In this document: positions 8,486 through 17,211 of the stretch, in pieces
Position numbering within the stretch: position 1 is the stretch's first letter
How the letters are laid out: each line of letters opens with the position of its first letter
Assembly: GCF_030066995.1 (NCBI RefSeq)
Contig: NZ_JASJAP010000001.1
Location: 1,161,230 to 1,225,229 of the forward strand
DNA: 64,000 nucleotides
From: Erythrobacter sp.
Lineage (GTDB): Bacteria > Pseudomonadota > Alphaproteobacteria > Sphingomonadales > Sphingomonadaceae
Direction of reading: 5' to 3'
Translations under genes and position numbers: made by a program
The notes under the pieces: model-generated
Told to the model about the DNA's origin: nothing
Seen by the model: only the letters and a program-made list of their open reading frames with translations
The model's database searches: none

Positions 8486-10707
8486 GGCGCTTTGTTCATT
8501 GGGGGGACTTGGCCGGGTCCCGTGATCAGACGGATCCCGGAGTGGTTGGCGAAAAAGCTCCAGCCCCAGTTGATGGCGACTGTCAGCCGGTTTCTGGCAC
8601 CAGTCAGAAAGCCTACATGGACAAGACCCCAAAGCCACCAGGCGCTAGCCCCCGAAAGGCTGAAATGGCCAAAATCCGCGACAGCCGACTTGCGGCCAAT
8701 GGTGGCAAGGCTGCCCTGATGCTTGTAGACAAAGGGGCCGGGGGATTCCTTGCCAAGCAATTCCGCCTCGACCATGCGAGAAACATAAGCGCCCGCCTGT
8801 TTGGCAGCGGGCGCCAGGCCCGGAACCGGCTTTCCATCCCACGCGAGGCTCCTTGCGGTATCGCCGATGGCGTAAATCGAAGCGATCGGCTTTCCATCAG
8901 CGCCGATCACACGCATACGGTCGTCCACCTCAACCCGGCCAGAGCGATCGGATTTCGCGCCGAGCCACTGGGCGGCGGGTGACGCGGTGACGCCAGCGGC
9001 CCAGAGAACCGTCTCGCTGTCGATGCACTCGTCCTGCCCGATGCAAACCTGGCTCGCGCTGATACGCGTCACCCTTCGACCCGCATGGACCTCGACACCA
9101 AGCGCCTCGAGCGATGCCTGCGCCTTGCTCGAAAGCTCTGGGCGAAAGGCGGGAAGGATACGCGGGGCCGACTGCACCAGGATCACCCGCGCGCTTGCCG
9201 GATCGACCGTTCGAAACTCGCGCTCGACATGCAGTCTGGCAAGCTCGGCGATGGCACCGGCGAGCTCAACCCCGGTCGGACCCGCGCCGACGATAACGAA
9301 GGTCAAAAGGCGTTTGATGCGTTCCGGATCATCGATCGCTTCGGCCTTTTCGAAGGCATCCAAGATGGTACTGCGTACCGCGATGCCATCTTCGATTGTC
9401 TTAAGTCCCGGAGCGTGAGCGCCCCACTCATCCTTGCCAAGATAGCTGTGGGTCGCCCCCGTCGCCAACACGAGCCGGTCGAAGCTCTCCTCGCGACCGT
9501 TTGCCAGTGTCAGGGTCTTTGCCCTGGGGTCTATCGCGGTGACCTCACCCTTCAACACGCGGACATTTCCGTCGCCGCGAAACAGAGATCGGATGGGCGT
9601 GGCGATGTCGGCCGGGTTGAGTGTCGCGGTCGCAATTTGGTAGAGCAGTGGCTGAAACAGGTGGTAGTTGCGCTTGTCGATAAGCGTAACGCGAACTGGC
9701 AAGCGTTTCAGCCGCGCCGCTGCCTCAAGCCCGCCAAATCCAGCCCCCACGACGACGACGTGCGGCCAGTTCTCCGGTATGTCTTCGTAATTCCGGTCGA
9801 ACAGGATGTTCCGTTCCATCCACGTCAGGATCGCGCGATCCACTGAAAAGAGCCCCGCCCCGCGTGCCTCGTAAAGAGCAAGAAAGAGAAACGGGAAGAG
9901 CGTCACGTTGGGATGCGCGTCGGCGATCATGAAGAACGCGATGAGAAAGAACAGGCCATAGGAAACGATCACGGCTCCAAAGCCGGTGAAGAAGAAGAGC
10001 GAGACCACCACCGCCAACCAATCGGGAAAGCCAAAGAAGACCATGGTCGGCAACCACGTCTGGATCGCCACGGGCGGCTCGACTACGCCCGCATAGACAA
10101 GCAGCGTGACGCCCAGCCACAGTCGCAGGATCGCCAGCAAGACAGGGCCGAGGTTCTCGCGAGACCAATCGGCGGCGCGGATCGCCGGACCGGCCAAAGG
10201 CAGCGCGCTGGTCCGCAGCCCGCTGGCAAGCATCCGGTCGAGTGAAAGCGCCGCCGGCCCGGCCACGGCGTACCAGACGAGCAAGGCGATCACGACCAAA
10301 TTGCTTGTGGTAGGCACATACGCCGCCTGCGATATCACGGTGAGCGCCGCCATGGCGATGGCCGCGGGCCGCGTGAATAGCCCCGCAATGAGCAGCACCG
10401 GACCGACGAGCTCGATCGCTACGCCGATGAGCGCGGCGGTCGCAGGCTCCATCCAGCTGACCGGATACTCGTTGGCCGCAAGATACAGCGCGGTTTCCCA
10501 ATCCGCAGCCTTCACAAGGCCCGATCGAAGAAACCACATGCCGACGAAGAACCGGATCATCGCATCGCTGATCGGCCAGAACGTCTCGGTGCCGTCCAGA
10601 TACCATTTCACCCAGCGACGCAGGGTCACGCGAACAAACGGCGGATACTTCTCCTCGGCCAGGCGAGCGCGCGCGGCACTGCCCGACGCCGACTTGGCGC
10701 TGTGCAT
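8482..10707 (-). CDS. DoxX-like membrane domain fused to type II NADH dehydrogenase
   Basis: A 741-residue two-part protein. Residues about 40-290 are a polytopic membrane region with DoxX-like character (IRFFVGMWFLRSGLVKAADW, then LLIAGLFTRPAAIAMAAL) and a second helical block. Residues about 313-740 are an NDH-2 flavoprotein: first FAD motif VVVVGAGFGG (317-326), second NADH-binding motif FVIVGAGPTGVELAG, and AIGDTA near the end. NDH-2 passes electrons from NADH to quinone without pumping protons. The start at 10707 has GGAGG 9 nt upstream. The fusion suggests a membrane-embedded quinone reductase that does not rely only on amphipathic C-terminal anchoring. The function of the DoxX-like half is unknown. 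Confidence 0.9.
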   Translation of the reverse strand: MHSAKSASGSAARARLAEEKYPPFVRVTLRRWVKWYLDGTETFWPISDAMIRFFVGMWFLRSGLVKAADWETALYLAANEYPVSWMEPATAALIGVAIELVGPVLLIAGLFTRPAAIAMAALTVISQAAYVPTTSNLVVIALLVWYAVAGPAALSLDRMLASGLRTSALPLAGPAIRAADWSRENLGPVLLAILRLWLGVTLLVYAGVVEPPVAIQTWLPTMVFFGFPDWLAVVVSLFFFTGFGAVIVSYGLFFLIAFFMIADAHPNVTLFPFLFLALYEARGAGLFSVDRAILTWMERNILFDRNYEDIPENWPHVVVVGAGFGGLEAAARLKRLPVRVTLIDKRNYHLFQPLLYQIATATLNPADIATPIRSLFRGDGNVRVLKGEVTAIDPRAKTLTLANGREESFDRLVLATGATHSYLGKDEWGAHAPGLKTIEDGIAVRSTILDAFEKAEAIDDPERIKRLLTFVIVGAGPTGVELAGAIAELARLHVEREFRTVDPASARVILVQSAPRILPAFRPELSSKAQASLEALGVEVHAGRRVTRISASQVCIGQDECIDSETVLWAAGVTASPAAQWLGAKSDRSGRVEVDDRMRVIGADGKPIASIYAIGDTARSLAWDGKPVPGLAPAAKQAGAYVSRMVEAELLGKESPGPFVYKHQGSLATIGRKSAVADFGHFSLSGASAWWLWGLVHVGFLTGARNRLTVAINWGWSFFANHSGIRLITGPGQVPPMNKAP

Positions 10708-10835
10708 CGACACTGTCCTCCTGCCCCTTCGTTCGCCGCTCCCCACCGTGAAGTTACAGCCCGGCCTTGCCAAGTTGCGGATGCGCGCATAGCCGCGCCC
10801 CAGCACCCATCCTTCCCTTCACGAAAGATCACGCC

Positions 10836-12146
10836 ATGGTTCCGCGTTATGCCCGTCCTGAAATGTCCGCAATCTGGGAGCCTGAGGCCAAGTTTAGGAT
10901 CTGGTTCGAGATCGAAGCCCATGCGACCCAAAAGCTGGCCGAGCTAGGCGTTGTGCCCCAATCGGCGGCCAAGGCGCTGTGGGACTGGTGGGCGACGGAC
11001 CCGGTGATCGATGTCGATGCGATTGATGCAATCGAGGCGGTGACCAAGCATGACGTCATCGCCTTTCTCACCTGGGTCGCGGAGAATGTCGGCGAAGAAG
11101 CGCGGTTCATGCATCAGGGCATGACGTCATCGGATGTGCTCGATACGACCCTTTCGGTGCAGCTGGCGCGCGCTTCCGACATCCTTCTGGCCGATCTTGA
11201 CGCCCTTCTGGCAGCGCTAAGGACCCGGGCCGAGGAGCATAAATACACCGCCACAATCGGGCGCAGCCACGGCATTCACGCCGAACCGGTGACCTTCGGG
11301 CTCAAGCTGGCGCAGGCTTATGCCGAATTCGATCGGTGCAGACAGCGCCTGATCGCCGCGCGCGCCGAAATTGCGACCTGCGCAGTGTCCGGTGCGGTTG
11401 GGACGTTCGCCAACGTCGATCCCTCGGTCGAGGCCTATGTGGCCGAGCAACTTGGCCTCACACCCGAACCCATCAGCACCCAGGTCATTCCGCGAGACAG
11501 GCACGCGATGTATTTCGCGACACTGGCGGTGATCGCTGGCTCGATAGAGCGCCTGGCGGTCGAAATTCGCCATTTGCAGCGCACCGAGGTGCTCGAGGCC
11601 GAGGAGTATTTCTCACCGGGCCAAAAGGGCTCGAGCGCCATGCCGCACAAACGCAATCCGGTGCTGACCGAGAACCTGACGGGGCAAGCGCGCATGATCC
11701 GCGCCTACGCCCTGCCCGCGCTGGAGAACGTAGCGCTGTGGCACGAGCGCGACATTTCGCACTCTTCGGTAGAGCGCTTTATCGGTCCCGATGCGACCAT
11801 CACGCTTGATTTCTCGCTCGCGCGTCTGACCGGCGTGGTCGAGAAGCTATTGGTCTACCCGGAGCGCATGCAGACCAATCTCGATGCAATGGGCGGCCTT
11901 GTTCACTCGCAGCGCGTGCTGCTGGCGCTGACCCAGGCGGGGGTGACGCGCGAGGAAGCTTACCGGCTTGTCCAACGCAACGCGATGAAGGTTTGGGACA
12001 GTTCCGGCGCGCTGCAATTGCTCGATCTCCTCAAGGCCGACCCGAACGTGGCCGCCGCGCTTTCCGAAGCCGAGCTCGAGGAGAAGTTCGACCTCGCCTA
12101 CCATTTCAAGCGCGTCGACACGATATTTGCCCGGGTGTTTGGTTGA
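10836..12146 (+). CDS. purB: Adenylosuccinate lyase
   Basis: Catalyses two fumarate-releasing steps of purine synthesis: SAICAR to AICAR and adenylosuccinate to AMP. The 436-residue product carries the superfamily signature GSSAMPHKRNP, the MTSSDVLDTT motif, and the histidine-containing GRSHGIHAEPV. I chose the ATG at 10836 (MVPRYARPEMSAIW), which matches the usual N-terminus of short bacterial PurB; upstream in-frame sequence is not conserved in character. It is divergent from the NDH-2 fusion gene and followed 119 bp later by a small membrane gene. Confidence 0.97.
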   Translation: MVPRYARPEMSAIWEPEAKFRIWFEIEAHATQKLAELGVVPQSAAKALWDWWATDPVIDVDAIDAIEAVTKHDVIAFLTWVAENVGEEARFMHQGMTSSDVLDTTLSVQLARASDILLADLDALLAALRTRAEEHKYTATIGRSHGIHAEPVTFGLKLAQAYAEFDRCRQRLIAARAEIATCAVSGAVGTFANVDPSVEAYVAEQLGLTPEPISTQVIPRDRHAMYFATLAVIAGSIERLAVEIRHLQRTEVLEAEEYFSPGQKGSSAMPHKRNPVLTENLTGQARMIRAYALPALENVALWHERDISHSSVERFIGPDATITLDFSLARLTGVVEKLLVYPERMQTNLDAMGGLVHSQRVLLALTQAGVTREEAYRLVQRNAMKVWDSSGALQLLDLLKADPNVAAALSEAELEEKFDLAYHFKRVDTIFARVFG

Positions 12147-12265
12147 AACCAAGTGTAGCCTAGGCTTTTCAAGGGATCCGCGCGCTTGCGGGATTGATTC
12201 GACAGCCAGCGCAAATCGCCTAGGATCACATACGGGACGGAAAGAACGGGGGAGATTGCAAGCCC

Positions 12266-12655
12266 ATGCAGATCGTAAGGACCATACTCTGGGTGCTGCT
12301 GTTTGTAGCGCTGCTCGCCTTTTCCTTCTTCAACTGGGACACGGTCGAGGTGACCCTTTGGGAGAATCTGGTTCTGGAGACCAAGGTACCTGCGCTCGTA
12401 ATCATCTCGTTTCTGCTCGGCCTGGTGCCGATGTGGGCCTACCATCGCAGCGTCAAATGGAGCCTCAGCCGCCGCATTCGCAGCCTGGAGAACGCCGCGC
12501 GCTCGACCGCGCTTCAACAGCGGCACGCGCCAAGCTCCGGCGAAGCGAAGAGCGATGCGAGCGCACCATCACCGCGCGTGGACAAACCTGTCGAAAGCAC
12601 GGCAAAACCTGGGGACACGCTGACCCCGGCCGACGACACCTCCGCCGCGCCATAG
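12266..12655 (+). CDS. LapA-domain (DUF1049) inner-membrane protein
   Basis: A 129-residue protein with two membrane helices (residues about 5-20 and 41-60) and the DUF1049/LapA hallmark FFNWDTVEVTLW between them. In E. coli LapA works with LapB in control of lipopolysaccharide synthesis; no lapB is adjacent, so a role in envelope assembly is only suggested. The C-terminal 60 residues are polar, low in complexity and rich in Ser, Ala and Pro. It lies 22 bp before pyrF, which makes cotranscription likely; ihfB is a common neighbour of this gene in alphaproteobacteria but is absent here. Confidence 0.78.
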   Translation: MQIVRTILWVLLFVALLAFSFFNWDTVEVTLWENLVLETKVPALVIISFLLGLVPMWAYHRSVKWSLSRRIRSLENAARSTALQQRHAPSSGEAKSDASAPSPRVDKPVESTAKPGDTLTPADDTSAAP

Positions 12656-12677
12656 GCCTCATCAGCTAGGACTATTC

Positions 12678-13352
<675 letters not shown>

Positions 13353-13361
13353 GCCGACCCA

Positions 13362-14003
13362 ATGCCCATGCAGATCAAAATCTGCGGTGTCTCTACCCCT
13401 GAAGCCATCGCGGCTGCCGCCGAGGCGGGCGCGACGCATATTGGGCTGGTCCATTTTGCGAAGAGCCCGCGTCACGTCGATCTTGAACGCGCCGCAGCGC
13501 TTCGCCGAGCCGTGCCCGAAAGCGTCAAAATGGTCGTCCTTGTCGTCAATCCCGGTGGGCTCACCCTTGCGAACATCGCTGAAACGCTGCGGCCTGACGT
13601 GATCCAGTTCCATGGCAGCGAACCACCGGAGGCTCTCTTCGCCGTCAAGAAGCGCTTTGGTATTGAAGTCTGGAAAGCTCTGCCCGCGCACAGCCGCGCA
13701 TCGCTCGATGAAAGCGCGATCTACGATGGCCTAGCCGACCGCCTGCTTTTCGACGCGCCCGCACCTGAAGGCTCGGCGCTTCCCGGCGGCCGCGGCGAAG
13801 CCTTCGACTGGGCGATCCTGAAAGACTACCCCCACCGCTCCCCATGGGCGCTGGCGGGCGGGCTCACCCCCGGCAACGTCGCGCTGGCGATCCGTGCGAC
13901 CGGCGCCGACTTCCTAGATGTCTCCAGCGGCGTGGAGAGCGCGCCGGGGGTCAAGGACGTGGACAAGATCGCCGCCTTCTGCAAAGCCGCGCTAAATGCT
14001 TAA
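13362..14003 (+). CDS. trpF: Phosphoribosylanthranilate isomerase
   Basis: Third step of tryptophan synthesis from anthranilate: Amadori isomerisation of PRA to CdRP. The 213-residue (beta/alpha)8 product starts with MQIKICGVSTPE, where the cysteine is the catalytic base, and contains DVIQFHGSE and WALAGGLTPGNV, all family hallmarks. ATG codons at 13362 and 13368 are both possible. The gene ends 106 bp before trpB, and a palindromic repeat fills the gap. Confidence 0.96.
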   Translation: MPMQIKICGVSTPEAIAAAAEAGATHIGLVHFAKSPRHVDLERAAALRRAVPESVKMVVLVVNPGGLTLANIAETLRPDVIQFHGSEPPEALFAVKKRFGIEVWKALPAHSRASLDESAIYDGLADRLLFDAPAPEGSALPGGRGEAFDWAILKDYPHRSPWALAGGLTPGNVALAIRATGADFLDVSSGVESAPGVKDVDKIAAFCKAALNA

Positions 14004-14006
14004 TAC

Positions 14007-14100
14007 CCCGCTCGCCCTGAGCTAAGTCGAAGGGCTGCACTTCTTTAAACGCTGCGCCGGAAGTTAGAGAACGGGGCTTCGACAGGCTCAGCCCGAACGG
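14007..14100. repeat. Palindromic repeat element D between trpF and trpB
   Basis: Two imperfectly complementary arms at 14007-14036 and 14072-14100. The left arm contains CCCTGAGCTAAGTCGAAGGG and the right arm CTTCGACAGGCTCAGCCC; read as inverted copies they match at about 23 of 28 positions, with a spacer of about 35 bp. The arm sequence resembles the dispersed CTGAGC/GTCGAAGG repeats I recall from sphingomonad genomes. The element stops 9 bp before the trpB start codon. Confidence 0.75.
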
Positions 14101-14109
14101 ATTTTTGAA

Positions 14110-15345
<1,236 letters not shown>

Positions 15346-15362
15346 ACACCTCACACCACGCC

Positions 15363-15444
15363 CGTCACCCCGGCGCAGGCCGGGGTCCAGAATGGAACGC
15401 GTTGTGCCCCGAATCACTGGATTCCGGCCTTCGCCGGAACGACG
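15363..15444. repeat. Palindromic repeat element A (CCCCGG type)
   Basis: Inverted arms at 15363-15390 and 15417-15444, each 28 bp, matching at 22 of 28 positions. The left arm starts CGTCACCCCGGC and ends GGGTCCAG; the right arm starts CTGGATTCCGGCC and ends GGAACGACG. Most mismatches are purine-purine or pyrimidine-pyrimidine, so G-U pairing would keep an RNA hairpin. This pattern is widespread in alphaproteobacterial intergenic DNA (recalled, not searched). Confidence 0.85.
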
Positions 15445-15488
15445 AAGCGAGCAAAACGGAATCAGGATCGCGCCCCTTCGCCCCTACC

Positions 15489-15600
15489 CGTCACCCTGAA
15501 CCTGTTTGGCCAAGGCCAGCTACGCTTCCAGCATCCATGTCTCGCTCCTTGCCACCTCAGGGATGTTTGTGATGGACCCTGAAACAAGTTCAGGGTGACG
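15489..15600. repeat. Palindromic repeat element B (CCCTGAAC type)
   Basis: Terminal inverted arms CGTCACCCTGAACCTGTTT (15489-15507) and AAACAAGTTCAGGGTGACG (15582-15600), 18 of 19 matching. Inside the right end a second, tight hairpin ACCCTGAA-ACAAG-TTCAGGGT is seen. The central 74 bp are non-palindromic, so the element looks extended or interrupted relative to a simple hairpin. Confidence 0.82.
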
Positions 15601-15649
15601 AGGGAGCGAAGTTCGGGGTAGAGATTTGTTCTTTACCAACCACTCAACT

Positions 15650-15734
15650 CGTCATTGCGAGGAGCGAAGCGACGCGGCAATCCAGAGAGGTCGAGCGCCT
15701 CGCCCTGGATTGCTTCGCTCCGCTCGCAATGACG
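15650..15734. repeat. Palindromic repeat element C (CATTGCGAG type)
   Basis: Inverted arms at 15650-15685 (CGTCATTGCGAGGAGCGAAG ... CAATCCAG) and 15705-15734 (CTGGATTGCTTCGCTCCGCT ... ATGACG). The arms match over CGTCATTGCGAG, GGAGCGAAGC and AATCCAG, with 6 extra bases in the left arm. This is the well-known dispersed repeat of many alphaproteobacteria and others (recalled). Confidence 0.87.
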
Positions 15735-15759
15735 CAAGACCTCAGCAGGGAGTCAAGAT

Positions 15760-15948
15760 GTGAGACCTTCGCTATCCGAAGCCACGGGTGCGGGTTTCGC
15801 CGCTGCGAGCCTCATTACACTCGGTGGCTGGATTGGAAGTATGCTCGTGGGCGCCAGCTTCAGTCTGGGAACGGCTAAGTTCACATTGTTCCTAGGGCTT
15901 GCGGTCTTTGCTCTCAGCAATCTCTTTCGAAAGAAACACAATACATGA
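15760..15948 (+). CDS. Small putative membrane protein upstream of trpA
   Basis: A 62-residue product starting at GTG 15760, with AGGGAG about 8 nt upstream. Residues 10-56 are mostly hydrophobic and glycine-rich and would make two short membrane helices (ASLITLGGWIGSMLVG and FTLFLGLAVFALSNLF), with a basic C-terminus RKKH. I do not recognise a family. Its stop codon overlaps the first copy of the trpA start as ATGA, the arrangement expected of two coupled genes, so before the cassette arrived this gene probably sat directly upstream of trpA. Codon use and the SD support a real gene; experimental proof is lacking. Confidence 0.55.
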   Translation: MRPSLSEATGAGFAAASLITLGGWIGSMLVGASFSLGTAKFTLFLGLAVFALSNLFRKKHNT

Positions 15949-15973
15949 CCCGCCTCCAATCCGCCTTTGCCAA
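15943..15973 (+). repeat. 31-bp direct repeat, copy 1 (duplicated trpA 5' end)
   Basis: Starts ACATGACCCGCCTCCAATCC and is identical over 31 bp to 16415-16445. It holds the trpA ATG and the first nine complete codons. Identity ends exactly where the bases before the DUF559 unit begin (ATCGCAAAAG here, GTCCCGCGCC in trpA). Confidence 0.95.
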
Positions 15974-16022
15974 ATCGCAAAAGCCCTCTCCCCAATTGGG
16001 GAGAGGGTTGGGAGTGGGGTGA
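15945..16022 (+). pseudogene. 25-codon trpA remnant ending in the cassette
   Basis: Translation from the duplicated trpA ATG gives [10 protein letters not shown] identical to TrpA, then SQKPSPQLGRGLGVG from the left inverted repeat, and stops with TGA at 16020-16022. The last base of this stop is the first base of the DUF559 ATG (TGATG). It is therefore either a dead remnant or a short leader peptide that couples DUF559 translation to ribosomes loading at the old trpA start. Confidence 0.75.
15984..16019. repeat. Left inverted repeat of the DUF559 cassette
   Basis: Contains a perfect 24-bp palindrome (15984-16007; half site CCCTCTCCCCAA) followed by TTGGGAGTGGGG. It matches the reverse complement of 16373-16409 at about 29 of 36 positions. 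CTCTCCCC/GGGGAGAG palindromes of this kind are common dispersed repeats in sphingomonads (recalled). Confidence 0.85.
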
Positions 16023-16414
16023 TGCGCGACCCTCGCCTCACGAACCGAGCGAGAGCAATGCGAAAGAAAATGCCTGAGCCCGAACGAAGGATTTGGCATG
16101 AATTACGCGCCGAACGGTTCGAGGGCATCAAGTTTCGCCGGCAAAAGGTGATCGGCCATTGCATCGCGGACTTCGCCTCGAATGAGCCAAAGTTGGTGGT
16201 TGAGATTGATGGGGATAGCCACTCGGGCCAAGAGCGCTATGACGCTAAGCGAACGCAGTTTCTGGAAGACCTAGGATACCATGTGATCAGATTCTCGAAT
16301 ATCGAAGTCATGAACAATATGGATGGGGTTTTGACACAGATTTCTAAGGGTGTGGCTAAGCTACGGGCGTCGCCCCCTCCCCCAACCCCCTCCCCTAAAG
16401 GTGAGGGGGCTTGA
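16022..16414 (+). CDS. DUF559 (Vsr/MTES_1575-like) endonuclease-domain protein
   Basis: A 130-residue protein of the DUF559 family, which has a restriction-endonuclease-like fold related to the very-short-patch repair nuclease Vsr. Hallmarks in order: [20 protein letters not shown] (21-40), IADF (48-51, Asp50), VVEIDGDSH (59-67, Glu61 and Asp63 as likely metal ligands), [19 protein letters not shown] (73-91). The last 14 residues, [14 protein letters not shown], are encoded by the right inverted repeat and look non-globular. The ATG overlaps the stop of the trpA remnant (TGATG) and the TGA stop is 2 nt before the trpA ATG. Substrate and role are unknown; a nicking or ends-processing role in spreading the flanking palindromes is my hypothesis. 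Confidence 0.9.
   Translation: MRDPRLTNRARAMRKKMPEPERRIWHELRAERFEGIKFRRQKVIGHCIADFASNEPKLVVEIDGDSHSGQERYDAKRTQFLEDLGYHVIRFSNIEVMNNMDGVLTQISKGVAKLRASPPPPTPSPKGEGA
16373..16409. repeat. Right inverted repeat of the DUF559 cassette
   Basis: Reads CCCCCTCCCCCAACCCCCTC then CCCTAAAGGTGAGGGGG. Its inner part is an imperfect palindrome (CCCCCTCCCCT-AAA-GGTGAGGGGG style). It encodes the DUF559 C-terminus and supplies the purine run GGTGAGGGGG, 7 nt before the trpA ATG, that could now serve as the trpA ribosome binding site. Confidence 0.85.
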
Positions 16415-16445
16415 ACATGACCCGCCTCCAATCCGCCTTTGCCAA
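16415..16445 (+). repeat. 31-bp direct repeat, copy 2 (functional trpA start)
   Basis: Perfect copy of 15943-15973. It contains the ATG used by the intact trpA gene. Confidence 0.95.
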
Positions 16446-17205
16446 GTCCCGCGCCGCCTTTGTCGCCTTCATCACCGCAGGCGATGGAGACACGGGGGCA
16501 AATCTTGATGCTCTCGTCGCAGGCGGTGCTGACATAATCGAGCTGGGGATGCCGTTCACCGATCCCATGGCCGATGGGCCGGCGATCCAAGCGGCCAACC
16601 TTCGCGCGCTGGGCGCAGGCACAACCACCGCCGATGTGCTCCAGATAGCGTCCGAGTTTCGTGAAAGGCACCCGGACACACCCTTGGTCCTCATGGGCTA
16701 TGCCAACCCTATGATCCGTCGCGGGCCCAAATGGTTTGCGCAGGCCGCGCAAAAGGCGGGCGTCGATGGCGTCATCTGCGTCGATATCCCGCCCGAGGAA
16801 GACGGCGAGCTTGGCCCGGCTTTGCGCGAGGCGGGCATCGCCCCCATTCGCCTCGCCACACCCACCACCGACGCAGCGCGCCTGCCTCAGGTGCTCGAAG
16901 GCTCCGACGGGTTTCTCTATTACGTCTCGGTCGCCGGGATCACCGGGCTTCAGCAAGCCGCTCAAAGCTCGATCGAAGAGGCGGTCGGCGCACTCAAGGC
17001 CGCGACCGATCTGCCCGTCGCGGTCGGCTTCGGCGTGCGCACACCGCAGCAGGCCGAGGCCATCGCCAAGGTCGCGGACGGCGTCGTGGTTGGCTCTGCG
17101 TTTGTCGATCTGGTCGGGGAGTATGGCGCTGAGGCCCCGGCTAAGCTAAAGGAGCTGACAGCCAGCATGGTCAACGCGATCAGACACGCTGGCAACAAGG
17201 GATAG
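16417..17205 (+). CDS. trpA: Tryptophan synthase alpha subunit
   Basis: Cleaves indole-3-glycerol phosphate to indole, which is channelled to TrpB. The 262-residue product has the catalytic Glu in [19 protein letters not shown] and the catalytic Asp in [10 protein letters not shown], plus the phosphate-binding GFGVRTP and VVGSAFVD. The reading frame is intact although the cassette inserted right at its start, because the 31-bp duplication restored the first codons. ATG at 16417 is chosen over an in-frame TTG at 16411 inside the cassette end. It is followed 6 bp later by accD. Confidence 0.97.
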   Translation: MTRLQSAFAKSRAAFVAFITAGDGDTGANLDALVAGGADIIELGMPFTDPMADGPAIQAANLRALGAGTTTADVLQIASEFRERHPDTPLVLMGYANPMIRRGPKWFAQAAQKAGVDGVICVDIPPEEDGELGPALREAGIAPIRLATPTTDAARLPQVLEGSDGFLYYVSVAGITGLQQAAQSSIEEAVGALKAATDLPVAVGFGVRTPQQAEAIAKVADGVVVGSAFVDLVGEYGAEAPAKLKELTASMVNAIRHAGNKG

Positions 17206-17211
17206 AATCAA

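Larger units (their letters stand above)
15346..15759. other. Gene-free stretch made of three palindromic repeats
   Basis: About 414 bp after trpB hold no credible gene. Almost the whole stretch is accounted for by three unrelated palindromic elements in a row (15363-15444, 15489-15600, 15650-15734), separated by 44 and 49 bp. No promoter or terminator with a U-tract was recognised, so transcription of the downstream trpA-accD-folC genes may continue through structured RNA. Confidence 0.8.
15943..16414 (+). mobile_element. DUF559 nuclease cassette inserted at the start of trpA
   Basis: A 472-bp unit (one copy of the 31-bp duplication plus 441 bp of insert). Order: direct repeat 15943-15973, 10 bp, left inverted repeat 15984-16019, DUF559 gene 16022-16414 whose 3' end is formed by the right inverted repeat 16373-16409, 5 bp, second direct-repeat copy 16415-16445 at the rebuilt trpA start. 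The direct repeat is what a target duplication or an end-repair event would leave. No transposase or integrase is present; the only protein is the nuclease-fold DUF559. That it moves is inferred from structure, not shown. Confidence 0.7.

Noticed and set aside
15346..15759. CRISPR-like or tandem repeat array after trpB
   Set aside because: The repeats are three different inverted elements, not direct repeats of one sequence with uniform spacers, and no cas gene is near.
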